Below, in pieces: positions 7,736 through 16,113 of a stretch of 64,000 nucleotides of DNA. The position numbers were made by a program, and so were the translations under genes. Numbering within the stretch: position 1 is the first letter of the stretch; each line of letters starts with the position of its first letter. The notes under the pieces were generated by a model that was not told the DNA's origin, did not search any database, and saw only the letters and a program-made list of their open reading frames with translations. The DNA comes from Haemophilus parainfluenzae (GTDB lineage: Bacteria > Pseudomonadota > Gammaproteobacteria > Enterobacterales > Pasteurellaceae): assembly GCF_003253005.1 (NCBI RefSeq), contig NZ_QEPZ01000001.1, forward strand, positions 62,001-126,000, written 5' to 3'.

Positions 7736-9640
7736 ATGTCGAATGTCGTCAGCCCTGAATTAATTAAAACTGTTGTCCTGCTTGCTACCAGTGTCACTAT
7801 CGTGCCACTTTTTAAGCGTATTGGCTTGGGTAGCGTGTTGGGTTATTTAGTGGCAGGCTGTTTAATTGGTCCTTCCGTGTTCGGCGTAGTGAAAGATGCA
7901 GAATCGATTCTGCACATGGCTGAACTGGGCGTGGTGATGTTCTTATTCATTATCGGTTTAGAGATGCATCCAGAACGTTTATGGGCCATGAGAAAAGCGA
8001 TCTTCGGACGGGGATTTCTGCAAGTCGGGCTATGTGGTGTTCTGCTTACCTTTGCGGGTATCTATATTTTAAATCTTCCGAAAGAAGTCGCATTTATTGC
8101 GGGTATGGGCTTTACACTCTCCTCTACTGCTATTGTGATGCAGGTATTAGAAGAACGCGGGATTACGAACACACCAAAAGGCCAACGAGTTATTTCTACC
8201 CTAATTTTTGAAGATTTATCCATTGTGCCATTATTGGCTTCGATTGCCTTTTTAACGCCTGAAACCAAACATATTGAACATCAAACCAACTGGACATCTA
8301 TTGCTATTGCACTCGGCGCTGTTGTCGGTTTAGTCGTTGCGGGTAAATGGTTAATGAACCCAATTTTCCGTTTGATTTCCAAAGCTCATATTCGCGAAAT
8401 GATGACAGCTGCCGCCTTACTTGTGGTGTTAGGTGCGGCATTGGCCATGGAAGCGAGTGGACTTTCAATGGCGATGGGCGCATTCGTTGCGGGTGTAATG
8501 CTTTCAGAATCCGCATTCCGCCACCAATTAGAAGCCGATATTGAACCATTCCGTGGTTTATTGCTCGGTCTCTTCTTTATGGGTGTAGGAATGTCGCTTG
8601 ACCTCAGTTTAGTCTTCAATGATGCGGTTTGGTTGTTAGGTATCGTATGCCTTTACATCGTTGGCAAAGCCTTAGCCGTTTATACCGTGGCTCGTATTAC
8701 GAAACTAGACCGTACCGAATCGGTTGGACGAATGACCATCATGGCACACGGTGGTGAATTTGCATTCGTACTCTTCTCTGCAGCGACTACTGCAGGCGTG
8801 ATGACAAAAGATCAAAATGCGACCTTTACTGCCGCAGTCATTATCTCGATGTTATTCTCACCATTGATTGGCTTATTAATGCGTAAAATCAACCAACGCA
8901 AATCAGCGAATCAAGAGGAAAAAGTCGATACTAGCGATCTTGATCCAATTGTGGATTTAGAAGATAGCGTGCTCGTAATTGGTTTTGGTCGTTTCAGTCA
9001 AATCGTATGTCAATCGCTTCTTGTTCGTGGCATTAACGTCTCGGTGATTGACCGCAATATCGAAAACATTCGTGCGGCAGCTAAATTTGGTTTTAAAGTT
9101 TATTACGGTGACGGTATTCGCCTTGATGTTTTACGTGCAGCGGGTATCGAAAAAGCCAAATGTGTGGTCATCGGGATTAACGATACACAACGTATTGAAA
9201 ACATCGTTCAGAATTTGAAAGATGCTTATCCGAAACTCCCAATTTTGGCGCGAACTTATGACCGCAAAACAACCGTGAGTCTTATTAAGCAAGATGTAGA
9301 CTTTATTGTGCGCGAAACCTTTGAATCAGCCCTCACGCTCAGTCGTGCAACACTAATGCAATTAGGTATCAATAAAATTGAAGCTGATGAGGTCATTGCA
9401 GAAGTTCGTTACTTAGATCAAGAACGATTGAATGAAGAAGTTTTACATGGTTTTTCTACAGACATCATCCGAAAATATTGGATGCCAAAACCTTTCATTA
9501 AACCACATTCTGATGCTGAAGCACTCAATGAAGAAACGGCTGAGATCTTAGAAAAAGAAGATGACGACAATGACGAAGCAGCGGTTGAAACCCTTCTTCA
9601 TGATGATTCAGAAACAGAGAAACAAAAAGAAGTCGAATAA
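7736..9640 (+). CDS. kefC: Potassium:proton antiporter of the KefB/KefC type
   Basis: CPA2-family potassium efflux antiporter of the inner membrane; E. coli KefB/KefC are held shut by glutathione and opened by glutathione adducts to acidify the cytoplasm against electrophiles. The 634-residue length matches KefC (about 600-620). Residues 1 to about 380 form the membrane exchanger, with LLLGLFFMGVGMSLDL and AHGGEFAFVLF as family landmarks. From about residue 400 follows a regulatory RCK/TrkA-N domain with the nucleotide-binding stretch SVLVIGFGRFSQIV. The C-terminus is strongly acidic. Whether this one is glutathione-gated cannot be told from sequence alone. It is divergent from the hrpA unit and ends in a bidirectional terminator shared with rlmL. 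Confidence 0.88.
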   Translation: MSNVVSPELIKTVVLLATSVTIVPLFKRIGLGSVLGYLVAGCLIGPSVFGVVKDAESILHMAELGVVMFLFIIGLEMHPERLWAMRKAIFGRGFLQVGLCGVLLTFAGIYILNLPKEVAFIAGMGFTLSSTAIVMQVLEERGITNTPKGQRVISTLIFEDLSIVPLLASIAFLTPETKHIEHQTNWTSIAIALGAVVGLVVAGKWLMNPIFRLISKAHIREMMTAAALLVVLGAALAMEASGLSMAMGAFVAGVMLSESAFRHQLEADIEPFRGLLLGLFFMGVGMSLDLSLVFNDAVWLLGIVCLYIVGKALAVYTVARITKLDRTESVGRMTIMAHGGEFAFVLFSAATTAGVMTKDQNATFTAAVIISMLFSPLIGLLMRKINQRKSANQEEKVDTSDLDPIVDLEDSVLVIGFGRFSQIVCQSLLVRGINVSVIDRNIENIRAAAKFGFKVYYGDGIRLDVLRAAGIEKAKCVVIGINDTQRIENIVQNLKDAYPKLPILARTYDRKTTVSLIKQDVDFIVRETFESALTLSRATLMQLGINKIEADEVIAEVRYLDQERLNEEVLHGFSTDIIRKYWMPKPFIKPHSDAEALNEETAEILEKEDDDNDEAAVETLLHDDSETEKQKEVE

Positions 9641-9641
9641 T

Positions 9642-9675
9642 AAAAAAGCCCGATAAATCATTATGGGGCTTTTTT
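9642..9675. terminator. Bidirectional terminator between kefC and rlmL
   Basis: AAAAAAGCCC and GGGCTTTTTT arms with a loop of about 14 nt serve both converging genes; the T-run on one strand is the A-run on the other. Confidence 0.85.
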
Positions 9676-9676
9676 G

Positions 9677-11812
9677 TTAGGCTTTCAGTGTTACAATCCA
9701 GCAATTATGAATTTGTTTATTACGCTCAAAATCAAGCGGTAAAGTTTTCGCTGAAATTTCGACCGCACTTAATCCCAATTCATCTAACGCCTCAAAATCC
9801 ATTTTAAAACCACGTTTATTGTTCGAGAACACGATAGTACCGTTAGGACGTAAAATACGCTTAAGATTACGCATTAATTTGATGTGATCACGTTGTACAT
9901 CCCAACTGTCTTCCATACGTTTAGAATTTGAGAATGTTGGCGGATCCACGAAAATCAAATCAAACTGACGATCACATTTCTCTAACCACTGCAAACAATC
10001 TGCCTGGATGAGCTTGTGCTGCTTGCCTTCAATATCATTTAAAATCAGGTTTTGTTCTGCCCAGTTTAAATAGGTGTTCGACATATCCACGGTCGTCGTC
10101 GATTTTGCCCCACCTAATGCCGCATGCACTGTTGCGGAACCGGTATAAGCAAAAAGATTAAGGAAATCTTTGCCTTTTGCCATCTCACCAACCATTTTAC
10201 GGGTTAAGCGATGATCTAAGAATAATCCTGTATCCAAGTAATCCGTTAGATTCACCCAAAGCTGCGCACCGTATTCATTTACATAGAAATATTCGCCTTT
10301 ATTGGCCAATTTTTCATATTGATTCGTGCCTTTTTGTTTTTGACGCACTTTCAAAATCAGTTTATTGGTTTCAATACCAGTGACTTGTAAGGTTGCTGTC
10401 ACTGCATCTAATAAACGTTGACGCGCTTTGTTTTCATCAATATTTTTCGGTGCGGCATACTCTTGCACCACAATATGATCACCATAACGATCTACAGCCA
10501 CGTTATATTCCGGTAAATCGGCATCATATAAACGATAAGCATCAAGGCCTTGCTGCTTCGCCCATTTTTCAATTTTCTTGATATTTTTCTGCAAGCGATT
10601 CGCAAAATCCACCGCTACCGTTGAAGTGCGGTCAAATTCAAGCGGATTTTCAGCCGCACTTTCTTTACGTTCTGAAATTTGATAATTCTTCTGAACACAA
10701 TCTAACGGACCGTTTTTCGCTTTAAATTGACGATGAGAACGCATACGCAAACAATCAAGCAACGTAGATTCACTACTGAAAATCGACGCATTCCAACCAC
10801 CAAATTCATTTTTAAGACGTTGTCCAAAGACTGAATATAGAGCAATCAACGCTGGAGTTGTACCTAAACGCTCACCATAAGGCGGGTTACAAATCACCGT
10901 TCCCACTTCATCTGGACTTGGATTTTTTAATGCGGCAACATCACCTTGTTTCCATTGAATTAAGTGTGCTACGCCTGCATTTTGTGCATTCTTTTGTGCT
11001 TTTTTCAGTACACGATGATCGAGATCGAAGCCATAAAAATGCGGTTTTGGATTTTGATTAAAATAAGTTTCAGCTTGCTGTACCGCTTCTGCTTTCACCT
11101 TATCCCAAGCATCTTGATTATGTCCTTTCCAGCAATCAAAGCCCCAATGTAAACGATGTAATTGCGGTGCAATTTGTGCTTCCATCTGTGCAGCTTCGAT
11201 TAACAATGTACCCGAACCGCACATTGGATCCACTAATGGTGTCCCTTTTTTCCAACCTGAACGAAGCACTATCGCAGCGGCTAAGGTTTCACGTAAAGGC
11301 GCTTGCCCTGTATCTTCACGATAGCCACGTAAATGCAATGCTTCGCCACTTAAATCGAGTGAAACGACGAGTTCTTCTTTATTTAAATAAGCATGAATTC
11401 GCACATCTGGATAGTCTTTATCTACATTTGGACGCGCTTTCCCTTGGCGTTCAAAATAATCCACAATGGCATCTTTCACTCGCATCGCACCAAATTGGGT
11501 GTGACGAATTTCTTGGTTTGTCCCATTGAAATCAACAAAAAATGTGGCTTTCTCATCAAAATAACTTAACCAATCCTGCCCTGTCACAATTGAATACAAG
11601 TCTAAATCACTATATACCTTTCCATTTACAATCGGTAACAAAATACGTGAAGCTAAACGTGACCATAATAAGCTGCGATAAAGTGTTTCATCATCAGCCT
11701 GAAAATGTACGCCGCCTTGTGCAATTTTACATTCCGTTGCACCGAGCTCTATCAATTCGACTTTTAAGAGTTCTTCAAAACCACGAGCAGTTGTGGCAAA
11801 TAGTTGTTTCAT
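9677..11812 (-). CDS. rlmL: Bifunctional 23S rRNA guanine methyltransferase RlmKL
   Basis: RlmKL methylates 23S rRNA at G2445 (m2G, RlmL half) and G2069 (m7G, RlmK half), using S-adenosylmethionine. The 711 residues match the fused enzyme. Residues about 45-155 form the THUMP domain. The first methyltransferase has [15 protein letters not shown] (SAM binding) and the catalytic NPPYGERL. The second has [18 protein letters not shown] and [15 protein letters not shown]. Three uptake-signal-like stretches fall inside or near it (for example 9762 and 10624). The start ATG is at 11810-11812, and the neighbouring intergenic region holds a large hairpin element. A shared terminator lies after the stop. 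Confidence 0.96.
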   Translation of the reverse strand: MKQLFATTARGFEELLKVELIELGATECKIAQGGVHFQADDETLYRSLLWSRLASRILLPIVNGKVYSDLDLYSIVTGQDWLSYFDEKATFFVDFNGTNQEIRHTQFGAMRVKDAIVDYFERQGKARPNVDKDYPDVRIHAYLNKEELVVSLDLSGEALHLRGYREDTGQAPLRETLAAAIVLRSGWKKGTPLVDPMCGSGTLLIEAAQMEAQIAPQLHRLHWGFDCWKGHNQDAWDKVKAEAVQQAETYFNQNPKPHFYGFDLDHRVLKKAQKNAQNAGVAHLIQWKQGDVAALKNPSPDEVGTVICNPPYGERLGTTPALIALYSVFGQRLKNEFGGWNASIFSSESTLLDCLRMRSHRQFKAKNGPLDCVQKNYQISERKESAAENPLEFDRTSTVAVDFANRLQKNIKKIEKWAKQQGLDAYRLYDADLPEYNVAVDRYGDHIVVQEYAAPKNIDENKARQRLLDAVTATLQVTGIETNKLILKVRQKQKGTNQYEKLANKGEYFYVNEYGAQLWVNLTDYLDTGLFLDHRLTRKMVGEMAKGKDFLNLFAYTGSATVHAALGGAKSTTTVDMSNTYLNWAEQNLILNDIEGKQHKLIQADCLQWLEKCDRQFDLIFVDPPTFSNSKRMEDSWDVQRDHIKLMRNLKRILRPNGTIVFSNNKRGFKMDFEALDELGLSAVEISAKTLPLDFERNKQIHNCWIVTLKA

Positions 11813-11869
11813 GTGTTTTCTCGATAGGGAAAAATTGGGCGGATTATAGCATAGTTTTTACTAGGATTT

Positions 11870-12044
11870 CGCCTAAGGCGACCTACTTTTCTTTGCTTGT
11901 GCAAAGCAAAGTAGGCAAAAGAAAACACACCCCAATTAAATCGCTAATCCTCATTCTTTTCAATTTTCTTTACAGAAATTTTCGAACTCGCTTCGCTCAA
12001 ACAAGCGAAAATTTCTTAAAAATTGAAAATCATTCGGGCGATTT
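11870..12044. repeat. Long imperfect palindrome/hairpin element
   Basis: The 290-base gap between rlmL and znuA is almost filled by nested inverted repeats. They are CGCC-TAA-GGCG at 11870-11880; CCTACTTT...AAAGTAGG at 11882-11915 with an inner CTTTGC/GCAAAG; and a 107-base imperfect hairpin at 11938-12044. The last has paired arms AAATCGC/GCGATTT (outer), TTTTCAATTTT/AAAATTGAAAA (middle) and AAATTTTCG/CGAAAATTT (inner). No gene is visible in it. The look is that of a non-coding, MITE-like or REP-like intergenic element. Confidence 0.7.
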
Positions 12045-12057
12045 AGATAGGGACTAT

Positions 12058-12084
12058 AAAAAAACAGCCTTAAAGGCTGTTTTT
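12058..12084 (-). terminator. Rho-independent terminator after znuA
   Basis: AAAAACAGCCTT-a-AAGGCTGTTTTT is a near-perfect stem flanked by A and T runs. It lies about 20 bases past the znuA stop on the minus strand. Confidence 0.85.
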
Positions 12085-12103
12085 AAGATAGAAGCAAATT
12101 AGA

Positions 12104-13096
12104 TTATTTACTTAAACATTGAGCATAGCTATCAGCAGTGGCTTGAAGGAAATTCGCATAGGAATTTGGGCCAATCTGTACGTTATCGCCAATAGGATCT
12201 AAACGACCGACATTAACTTTTGTACTTTGTGCAAGAGAGTCAATCACTTTTGGTGTGAATTGAGGTTCAGCAAAAAGACAATTTACATGGTGTTCTTCAA
12301 TCTCTTCTTTGATGTGGGCAATGGTTTTTGCACCCGGAGCCACTAATGGATTAATGGTGAAATAACCGGTTTGATTTAAACCATACGCATCATTGAAATA
12401 GCTATAAGCATCATGGAACACAAAAAAACCTTTATCTTTGAGTGGGGCTAATTGTACTTTGATTTTATCGCTTTGCTCAGTCAAAGTGCGGTTAAAATCG
12501 GCTAAGTTTTTCGCAATGAGCTCTTTTTTATCCGGATGTTGTTCCGTTAATTTATCCGCCACTTTTTGTGCCACAATTTGACTGATGGCTGGTGAATACC
12601 ATAAGTGCCAGTTCACGCTTAACCCATTTTCATCTACATCGTGGTGATGATGCTCATGGTCATGGTCATGACCATGCTCGTGCTTATGATCGTGTCCATG
12701 CTTATGATCATGCCCGTGCTCATCTTCATCGCCTTCATGATAATGTTCATGATGGACCTTGCTTAAAAGCGGTTTAATTTCTGGAATCTCAGAAATATTG
12801 ATAACTTTTTTGCTATCAATTTGGCTAATTGGTTTTGCTAAGAAAGCGTCAATATCTTCACCAACCCAAAGCACTAAATCCGCCGATTTCACTTTTTGTA
12901 CATCTGAAAGTTTTAAGCTGTAATCATGAGGAGAAGCACCTGCTGGCACTAAAATTTGCGTATCTGTTACACCATTAGCAATAGATGATGTAATAAAACC
13001 GAGAGGTTTCACGGATGCTAATACATCTGCATTTGCCATCATTGGAAGCGCTAAAAGTGCGCTAGAAATTGCACTCATTTTTAATACTTGTTTCAT
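12104..13096 (-). CDS. znuA: Zinc ABC transporter periplasmic binding protein
   Basis: ZnuA captures zinc in the periplasm and delivers it to ZnuBC. I chose the ATG at 13096 (330 residues) because GTAAGGAAAC lies just upstream and a proper signal peptide starts there (MKQVLKMSAISSALLALPMMANA); an upstream in-frame start would add 15 unlikely residues. Zinc ligands of cluster A-I proteins are visible as GASPHDYSL, WHLWYSP, VFHDAYSYF and the C-terminal FAEPQF. Between them lies a long His/Asp/Glu/Lys-rich loop of about 40 residues built of HGHDHKH-type repeats, typical of zinc-specific members. No znuB or znuC lies adjacent, so the importer genes are split. Possible Zur-type control is noted separately. 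Confidence 0.95.
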   Translation of the reverse strand: MKQVLKMSAISSALLALPMMANADVLASVKPLGFITSSIANGVTDTQILVPAGASPHDYSLKLSDVQKVKSADLVLWVGEDIDAFLAKPISQIDSKKVINISEIPEIKPLLSKVHHEHYHEGDEDEHGHDHKHGHDHKHEHGHDHDHEHHHHDVDENGLSVNWHLWYSPAISQIVAQKVADKLTEQHPDKKELIAKNLADFNRTLTEQSDKIKVQLAPLKDKGFFVFHDAYSYFNDAYGLNQTGYFTINPLVAPGAKTIAHIKEEIEEHHVNCLFAEPQFTPKVIDSLAQSTKVNVGRLDPIGDNVQIGPNSYANFLQATADSYAQCLSK

Positions 13097-13186
13097 TTTT
13101 GTTTCCTTACTTTTATTGGGAATTATTCTCAAAGCTAACATAGACTACGCCTTTTTGATAAAATTGCAACATGTCAAATTAAAAAA

Positions 13187-13204
13187 TGAAGTGATATTTC
13201 TTCA
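13187..13204 (-). promoter_or_regulatory. Possible Zur-type operator upstream of znuA
   Basis: TGAAG/CTTCA arms surround an AT-rich centre containing ATATCAC on the minus strand, about 90 bases upstream of the znuA start. The sequence is only loosely like the enterobacterial Zur site, so this is a weak call based on position and partial symmetry. Confidence 0.25.
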
Positions 13205-13231
13205 TCTTATGTAATACTTTCATTCATAAAG

Positions 13232-13259
13232 AAAAAGCAACGTTTTCACGTTGCTTTTT
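13232..13259 (-). terminator. Terminator after tcdA
   Basis: AAAAAGCAACG and CGTTGCTTTTT form an 11-bp stem with a 6-nt loop. It lies 4 bases beyond the tcdA stop on the minus strand and ahead of the znuA promoter region. Confidence 0.85.
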
Positions 13260-13263
13260 ATAT

Positions 13264-14025
13264 TTATTTCAATAACTTATCTATTGCCCGAGAAACAGCA
13301 AAAAAACCAAAGGTTGCCGTTATCATGGTTGCTGCGCCAAAGCCATTTACACAATTCATAGTAGCGGATATTTCACAGCCCTCGCCCATTTTAGGGAAAA
13401 TCAGAGGCTGACTGGAAAACACAGCATCAACTGCGAACTTACGTTGTGGATTTTGGCTAAAATTAAAATCCTTACGTAAAACTGACCGCACTTTCGCCAA
13501 TAATGGATCTTGGATCGTTTTGCTTAAATCAGCAATTTGGATTTTGGATGGATCTGTCTGACCACCAGCGCCACCAATAGTAATAATTTTGATTTTATTA
13601 CGTTTGCAATAGGCAATCATCGCTGCTTTAGTTTTTACATTATCAATGGCATCAATGACATAATCATAGCCACGATTTAGGTATTCCGCTTGATTATCCG
13701 GTGAAATGAAATCATCGATAATATTCACCACACATTCTGGGTTAATCAGCTGAACGCGCTTTGCCATTACTTCCGTTTTAAGCTTGCCAATATTGCCGCT
13801 TAATGCAGGAAGCTGACGATTAATATTGGTGACACAAATGTCATCCATATCAATCATGGTGATCTGCCCTACGCCACTTCGCGCAAGCGCTTCCACCACC
13901 CACGAACCTACGCCGCCAATACCAATAACGCACACATGAGCCTGACGCAGACGCGCCAAGCCTTCTGGTGTATAAAGGCGTCCAATGCCGCCAAAGCGTT
14001 GTTCGTAGTTATCGACACGATCCAT
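13264..14025 (-). CDS. tcdA: tRNA threonylcarbamoyladenosine dehydratase
   Basis: TcdA (CsdL/YgdL) is an ATP-dependent dehydratase that converts t6A37 in tRNA to the cyclic form ct6A. The protein is a ThiF/E1-like enzyme with the nucleotide loop GIGGVGSWVVEALARSGVG near residue 32, then DMDDICVTNINRQ and the substrate-site segment DAIDNVKTKAAMIAYC. I set the start at ATG 14025, giving 253 residues. This ATG overlaps the mltA stop (taATG) and begins with MDRVDNYEQRFGG, as in the family; a TTG 15 bases upstream is a poorer alternative. It forms a two-gene unit with mltA. Confidence 0.93.
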   Translation of the reverse strand: MDRVDNYEQRFGGIGRLYTPEGLARLRQAHVCVIGIGGVGSWVVEALARSGVGQITMIDMDDICVTNINRQLPALSGNIGKLKTEVMAKRVQLINPECVVNIIDDFISPDNQAEYLNRGYDYVIDAIDNVKTKAAMIAYCKRNKIKIITIGGAGGQTDPSKIQIADLSKTIQDPLLAKVRSVLRKDFNFSQNPQRKFAVDAVFSSQPLIFPKMGEGCEISATMNCVNGFGAATMITATFGFFAVSRAIDKLLK

Positions 14026-15152
14026 TATTGTAGTACCCAAACTCGTCCATAGTGTTTTGATAAACCCGCGATATGGCCTGCTTGATCGCCAATACCACGG
14101 TATAAGTCAAAATGGTGACCCTTTACCGCACCGCCCACATCAAGCGCCACCATTAAGTGTAATTTGTGTGTACCCATCCAGTTACCATTGTTATCAATAT
14201 CTGGTACTTCAACCAATAATACGGTTCCAGAAGGAATGACATTACGATCAGAAGCCACAGAAGCCATAGGTACTAAAGGCACACCGGCAGAACCTTTCAC
14301 TTTACCTGTCGGATCGTTTTTAAAGAAAACATAAGATGGATTGCGTTCTAACAATTCTTGTACACGAGATGGATTTGCTTTGCCCCATTCACGAATTGCT
14401 TGAATAGACATTTTTTCTTTTGGAATTTCACCATCTTCTACTAACAAACGACCAACTGCTTGATATTTATAACCATTTTGACCTGCATAGGCTAAATAAT
14501 TTAAATTGCCATCACCGTAATCAACATAGCCACTACCCTGCACGCCTAATAAGAAATTATCCATCATTGAATCACTGTAAGCGAGCTCTAAGCCTTTTCC
14601 TGCCAATGCACCATTATAAATTTCTGCCCGGCTATAACGTTTATAGCTTGGCATCGCATAAATTGGATGTTGATATTGACCTTGTGCAGTACGGCGTGCA
14701 TGAATCACGGGTGAATAATAACCTGTCATTAACACGTTTTGATAACCATCAAAACCTTTCATAATCTGTGGGTTAATGCCGTATTGTGCTAATTCATTCA
14801 CATTGGCTCCTGCAAGTACCCAGTTAGTGATTTTGCCATAATTAGCAGCAAAGCGATTTATTAATGAACTTGAATAATCACGAACATTCGTCAACTGCGT
14901 TAAAAAATCACCTTGGTTTACAATCGCACCTTTGTTCTCCACGGATGCCACTGGGCTTAAAATAGCTTGTTGATAATTACGTTCACTATACTTTGCCCCA
15001 AATTTTTGTGGATCGTCGCCTGTCGCAGTACGCGGCAAGCTAGAATTATTTTTTGAAGAGACTTTACTTGGTGCGGAACCACATGACGCAAGCACCGAAA
15101 CTGCCGCCATTACAGAGAGAATTTTTACAGCGAGATTTTGACGAAATTTCAT
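14025..15152 (-). CDS. mltA: Membrane-bound lytic murein transglycosylase A
   Basis: MltA cleaves the MurNAc-GlcNAc bond in peptidoglycan with 1,6-anhydro ring formation and is anchored to the outer membrane by lipid. The 375 residues begin with a lipoprotein signal peptide whose lipobox is LASC (Cys about residue 23). The MltA barrel domain follows, with FDGYQNVLMTGYYSPV and GRLLVEDGEIPKEKMS. The C-terminal 3D domain contains ALDVGGAVKGHHFDLYRG, where the second Asp corresponds to the catalytic Asp of E. coli MltA. It is encoded immediately upstream of tcdA with a 1-base overlap, so the two are probably co-transcribed. Confidence 0.95.
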   Translation of the reverse strand: MKFRQNLAVKILSVMAAVSVLASCGSAPSKVSSKNNSSLPRTATGDDPQKFGAKYSERNYQQAILSPVASVENKGAIVNQGDFLTQLTNVRDYSSSLINRFAANYGKITNWVLAGANVNELAQYGINPQIMKGFDGYQNVLMTGYYSPVIHARRTAQGQYQHPIYAMPSYKRYSRAEIYNGALAGKGLELAYSDSMMDNFLLGVQGSGYVDYGDGNLNYLAYAGQNGYKYQAVGRLLVEDGEIPKEKMSIQAIREWGKANPSRVQELLERNPSYVFFKNDPTGKVKGSAGVPLVPMASVASDRNVIPSGTVLLVEVPDIDNNGNWMGTHKLHLMVALDVGGAVKGHHFDLYRGIGDQAGHIAGLSKHYGRVWVLQ

Positions 15153-15302
15153 TCTTATTTTCCTAAATTAAACTAACTAATACAAAGTTGCATACGCTAT
15201 CAAAAATTCCCTTTTAGGACTAGCACTATTTCATAAAATGGTTAATTAATATTCATTTTGTTTATTTTCTTAACAAACGGAAAGTCAAATTCCGTTTAAA
15301 TC

Positions 15303-15330
15303 TTGCAATAATTATTGAAACGAGTATATT
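15303..15330 (+). promoter_or_regulatory. Promoter of the initiator tRNA gene
   Basis: A -35 box TTGCAA (15303-15308) and a -10 box TATATT (15325-15330) are separated by 16 bases. GC-rich ACGCGCC follows, as expected at a stringently controlled stable-RNA promoter. The tRNA starts 13 bases later. Confidence 0.75.
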
Positions 15331-15343
15331 ACGCGCCATCAGA

Positions 15344-15420
15344 CGCGGGGTGGAGCAGCTTGGTAGCTCGTCGGGCTCATAACCCGAAGGCCGTCGGTTC
15401 AAATCCGGCCCCCGCAACCA
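15344..15420 (+). tRNA. tRNA-fMet (CAT), initiator
   Basis: A 77-base cloverleaf with encoded CCA. The acceptor stem starts with C (CGCGGGG) against ...CCCGCAACCA, giving the unpaired C1-A72 that marks initiator tRNAs. The anticodon stem has the GGG/CCC pairs (TCGGG-CTCATAA-CCCGA), with anticodon CAT. The T loop GTTCAAATC is normal. Confidence 0.97.
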
Positions 15421-15426
15421 AATTAC

Positions 15427-15453
15427 AAAGCACCGAAATTTCGGTGCTTTTTT
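15427..15453 (+). terminator. Terminator after tRNA-fMet
   Basis: AAAGCACCGAAA and TTTCGGTGCTTT pair perfectly, followed by further Ts, 7 bases after the tRNA CCA end. Confidence 0.88.
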
Positions 15454-15487
15454 CATTTTTAGATAAAGGTAAATTTAATCGAAATAA

Positions 15488-15519
15488 AAAGGCACAATGT
15501 CGTGAAACATTATGCCTTT
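15488..15519 (-). terminator. Terminator after the DUF2301 gene
   Basis: AAAGGCA-c-AATGT and ACATT-a-TGCCTTT form a long stem just beyond the minus-strand stop at 15534, with a T-rich tail on that strand. Confidence 0.7.
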
Positions 15520-15533
15520 ATCTATCAATCTTA

Positions 15534-16040
15534 TTAGATTTGATACTTTGTCTTATCGCCAATATCAAAGTGCAATGGCATTCGCCATTTTTGAACCGCA
15601 AGAATCAATAATAATCCGCCGACAATCAACGATAAAATTAGAGTAATCCAACCCCCTTCAAATACCCAAGCAAACCAAAGTGCGGCTACAAATGCAGGTT
15701 GTAAATTTAATAGCGGTACTCTAAAACAGAAGTATTCTTTAAAACATAAACCGCCCAGTGTGACTAATGCACCACCTAACGCTAATTCATGCCAACCTAA
15801 AAGCGCACATAAGAGTGCAAGCCAGGTGGCAAATTGAAATGTTAAGCGGAAATGCTTCAAATAAATATGAAGCGATGAGGCACAACAAGTTGCCGCAATC
15901 AACACGGCAATTTGAGCCTGTTGAGGATACCAAGTTAAAGCGAAAGTACTAAATGCCGCAATGACAAAGCCTGTGCGATAAATAATGACGGTGAGTTTAT
16001 CCCAAACATCCATTGGAGATTGAATATGTGGATCAGCCAT
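15534..16040 (-). CDS. DUF2301-type integral membrane protein
   Basis: A 168-residue protein of unknown function with five to six hydrophobic helices. It has TVIIYRTGFVIAAFSTFALT near the N-terminus, LAALLGWHELALGG-like and LGGLCFKEYFCFRVPLLNLQP in the middle, and WITLILSLIVGGLLLILAVQ near the C-terminus. The motif combination YRTGFV...FKEYFCFR fits the DUF2301 family of predicted membrane proteins; I am moderately sure of that label. It stands alone, between the initiator tRNA and mpl, with its own terminator. An uptake signal sequence lies upstream. Confidence 0.75.
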   Translation of the reverse strand: MADPHIQSPMDVWDKLTVIIYRTGFVIAAFSTFALTWYPQQAQIAVLIAATCCASSLHIYLKHFRLTFQFATWLALLCALLGWHELALGGALVTLGGLCFKEYFCFRVPLLNLQPAFVAALWFAWVFEGGWITLILSLIVGGLLLILAVQKWRMPLHFDIGDKTKYQI

Positions 16041-16113
16041 GTGATTTCCTTATTTTTGATGATAAAAGTGCGGTTAAAAACACTCTTATTTCTGACAGCA
16101 CTTTACATTGAGA

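Noticed and set aside
10640..10670. GCCGCACTT and similar near-matches counted as uptake signals
   Set aside because: They deviate within the 9-bp core, so they were left out of the count unless paired with a consensus copy.
11542..12102. Plus-strand open frame of 186 codons
   Set aside because: Its first half is antisense to rlmL and the rest crosses the hairpin element; no ribosome site, no domain, odd composition.
12600..12770. Repeated CATG-type units as a CRISPR or phase-variable tract
   Set aside because: The units are imperfect, lie inside znuA in frame, and encode its zinc-binding His loop.
15262..15456. Minus-strand open frame over the initiator tRNA
   Set aside because: It is the complement of the tRNA and its terminator; RGPDLNRRPSGYEPDELP-like peptides are a common artefact of tRNA genes.
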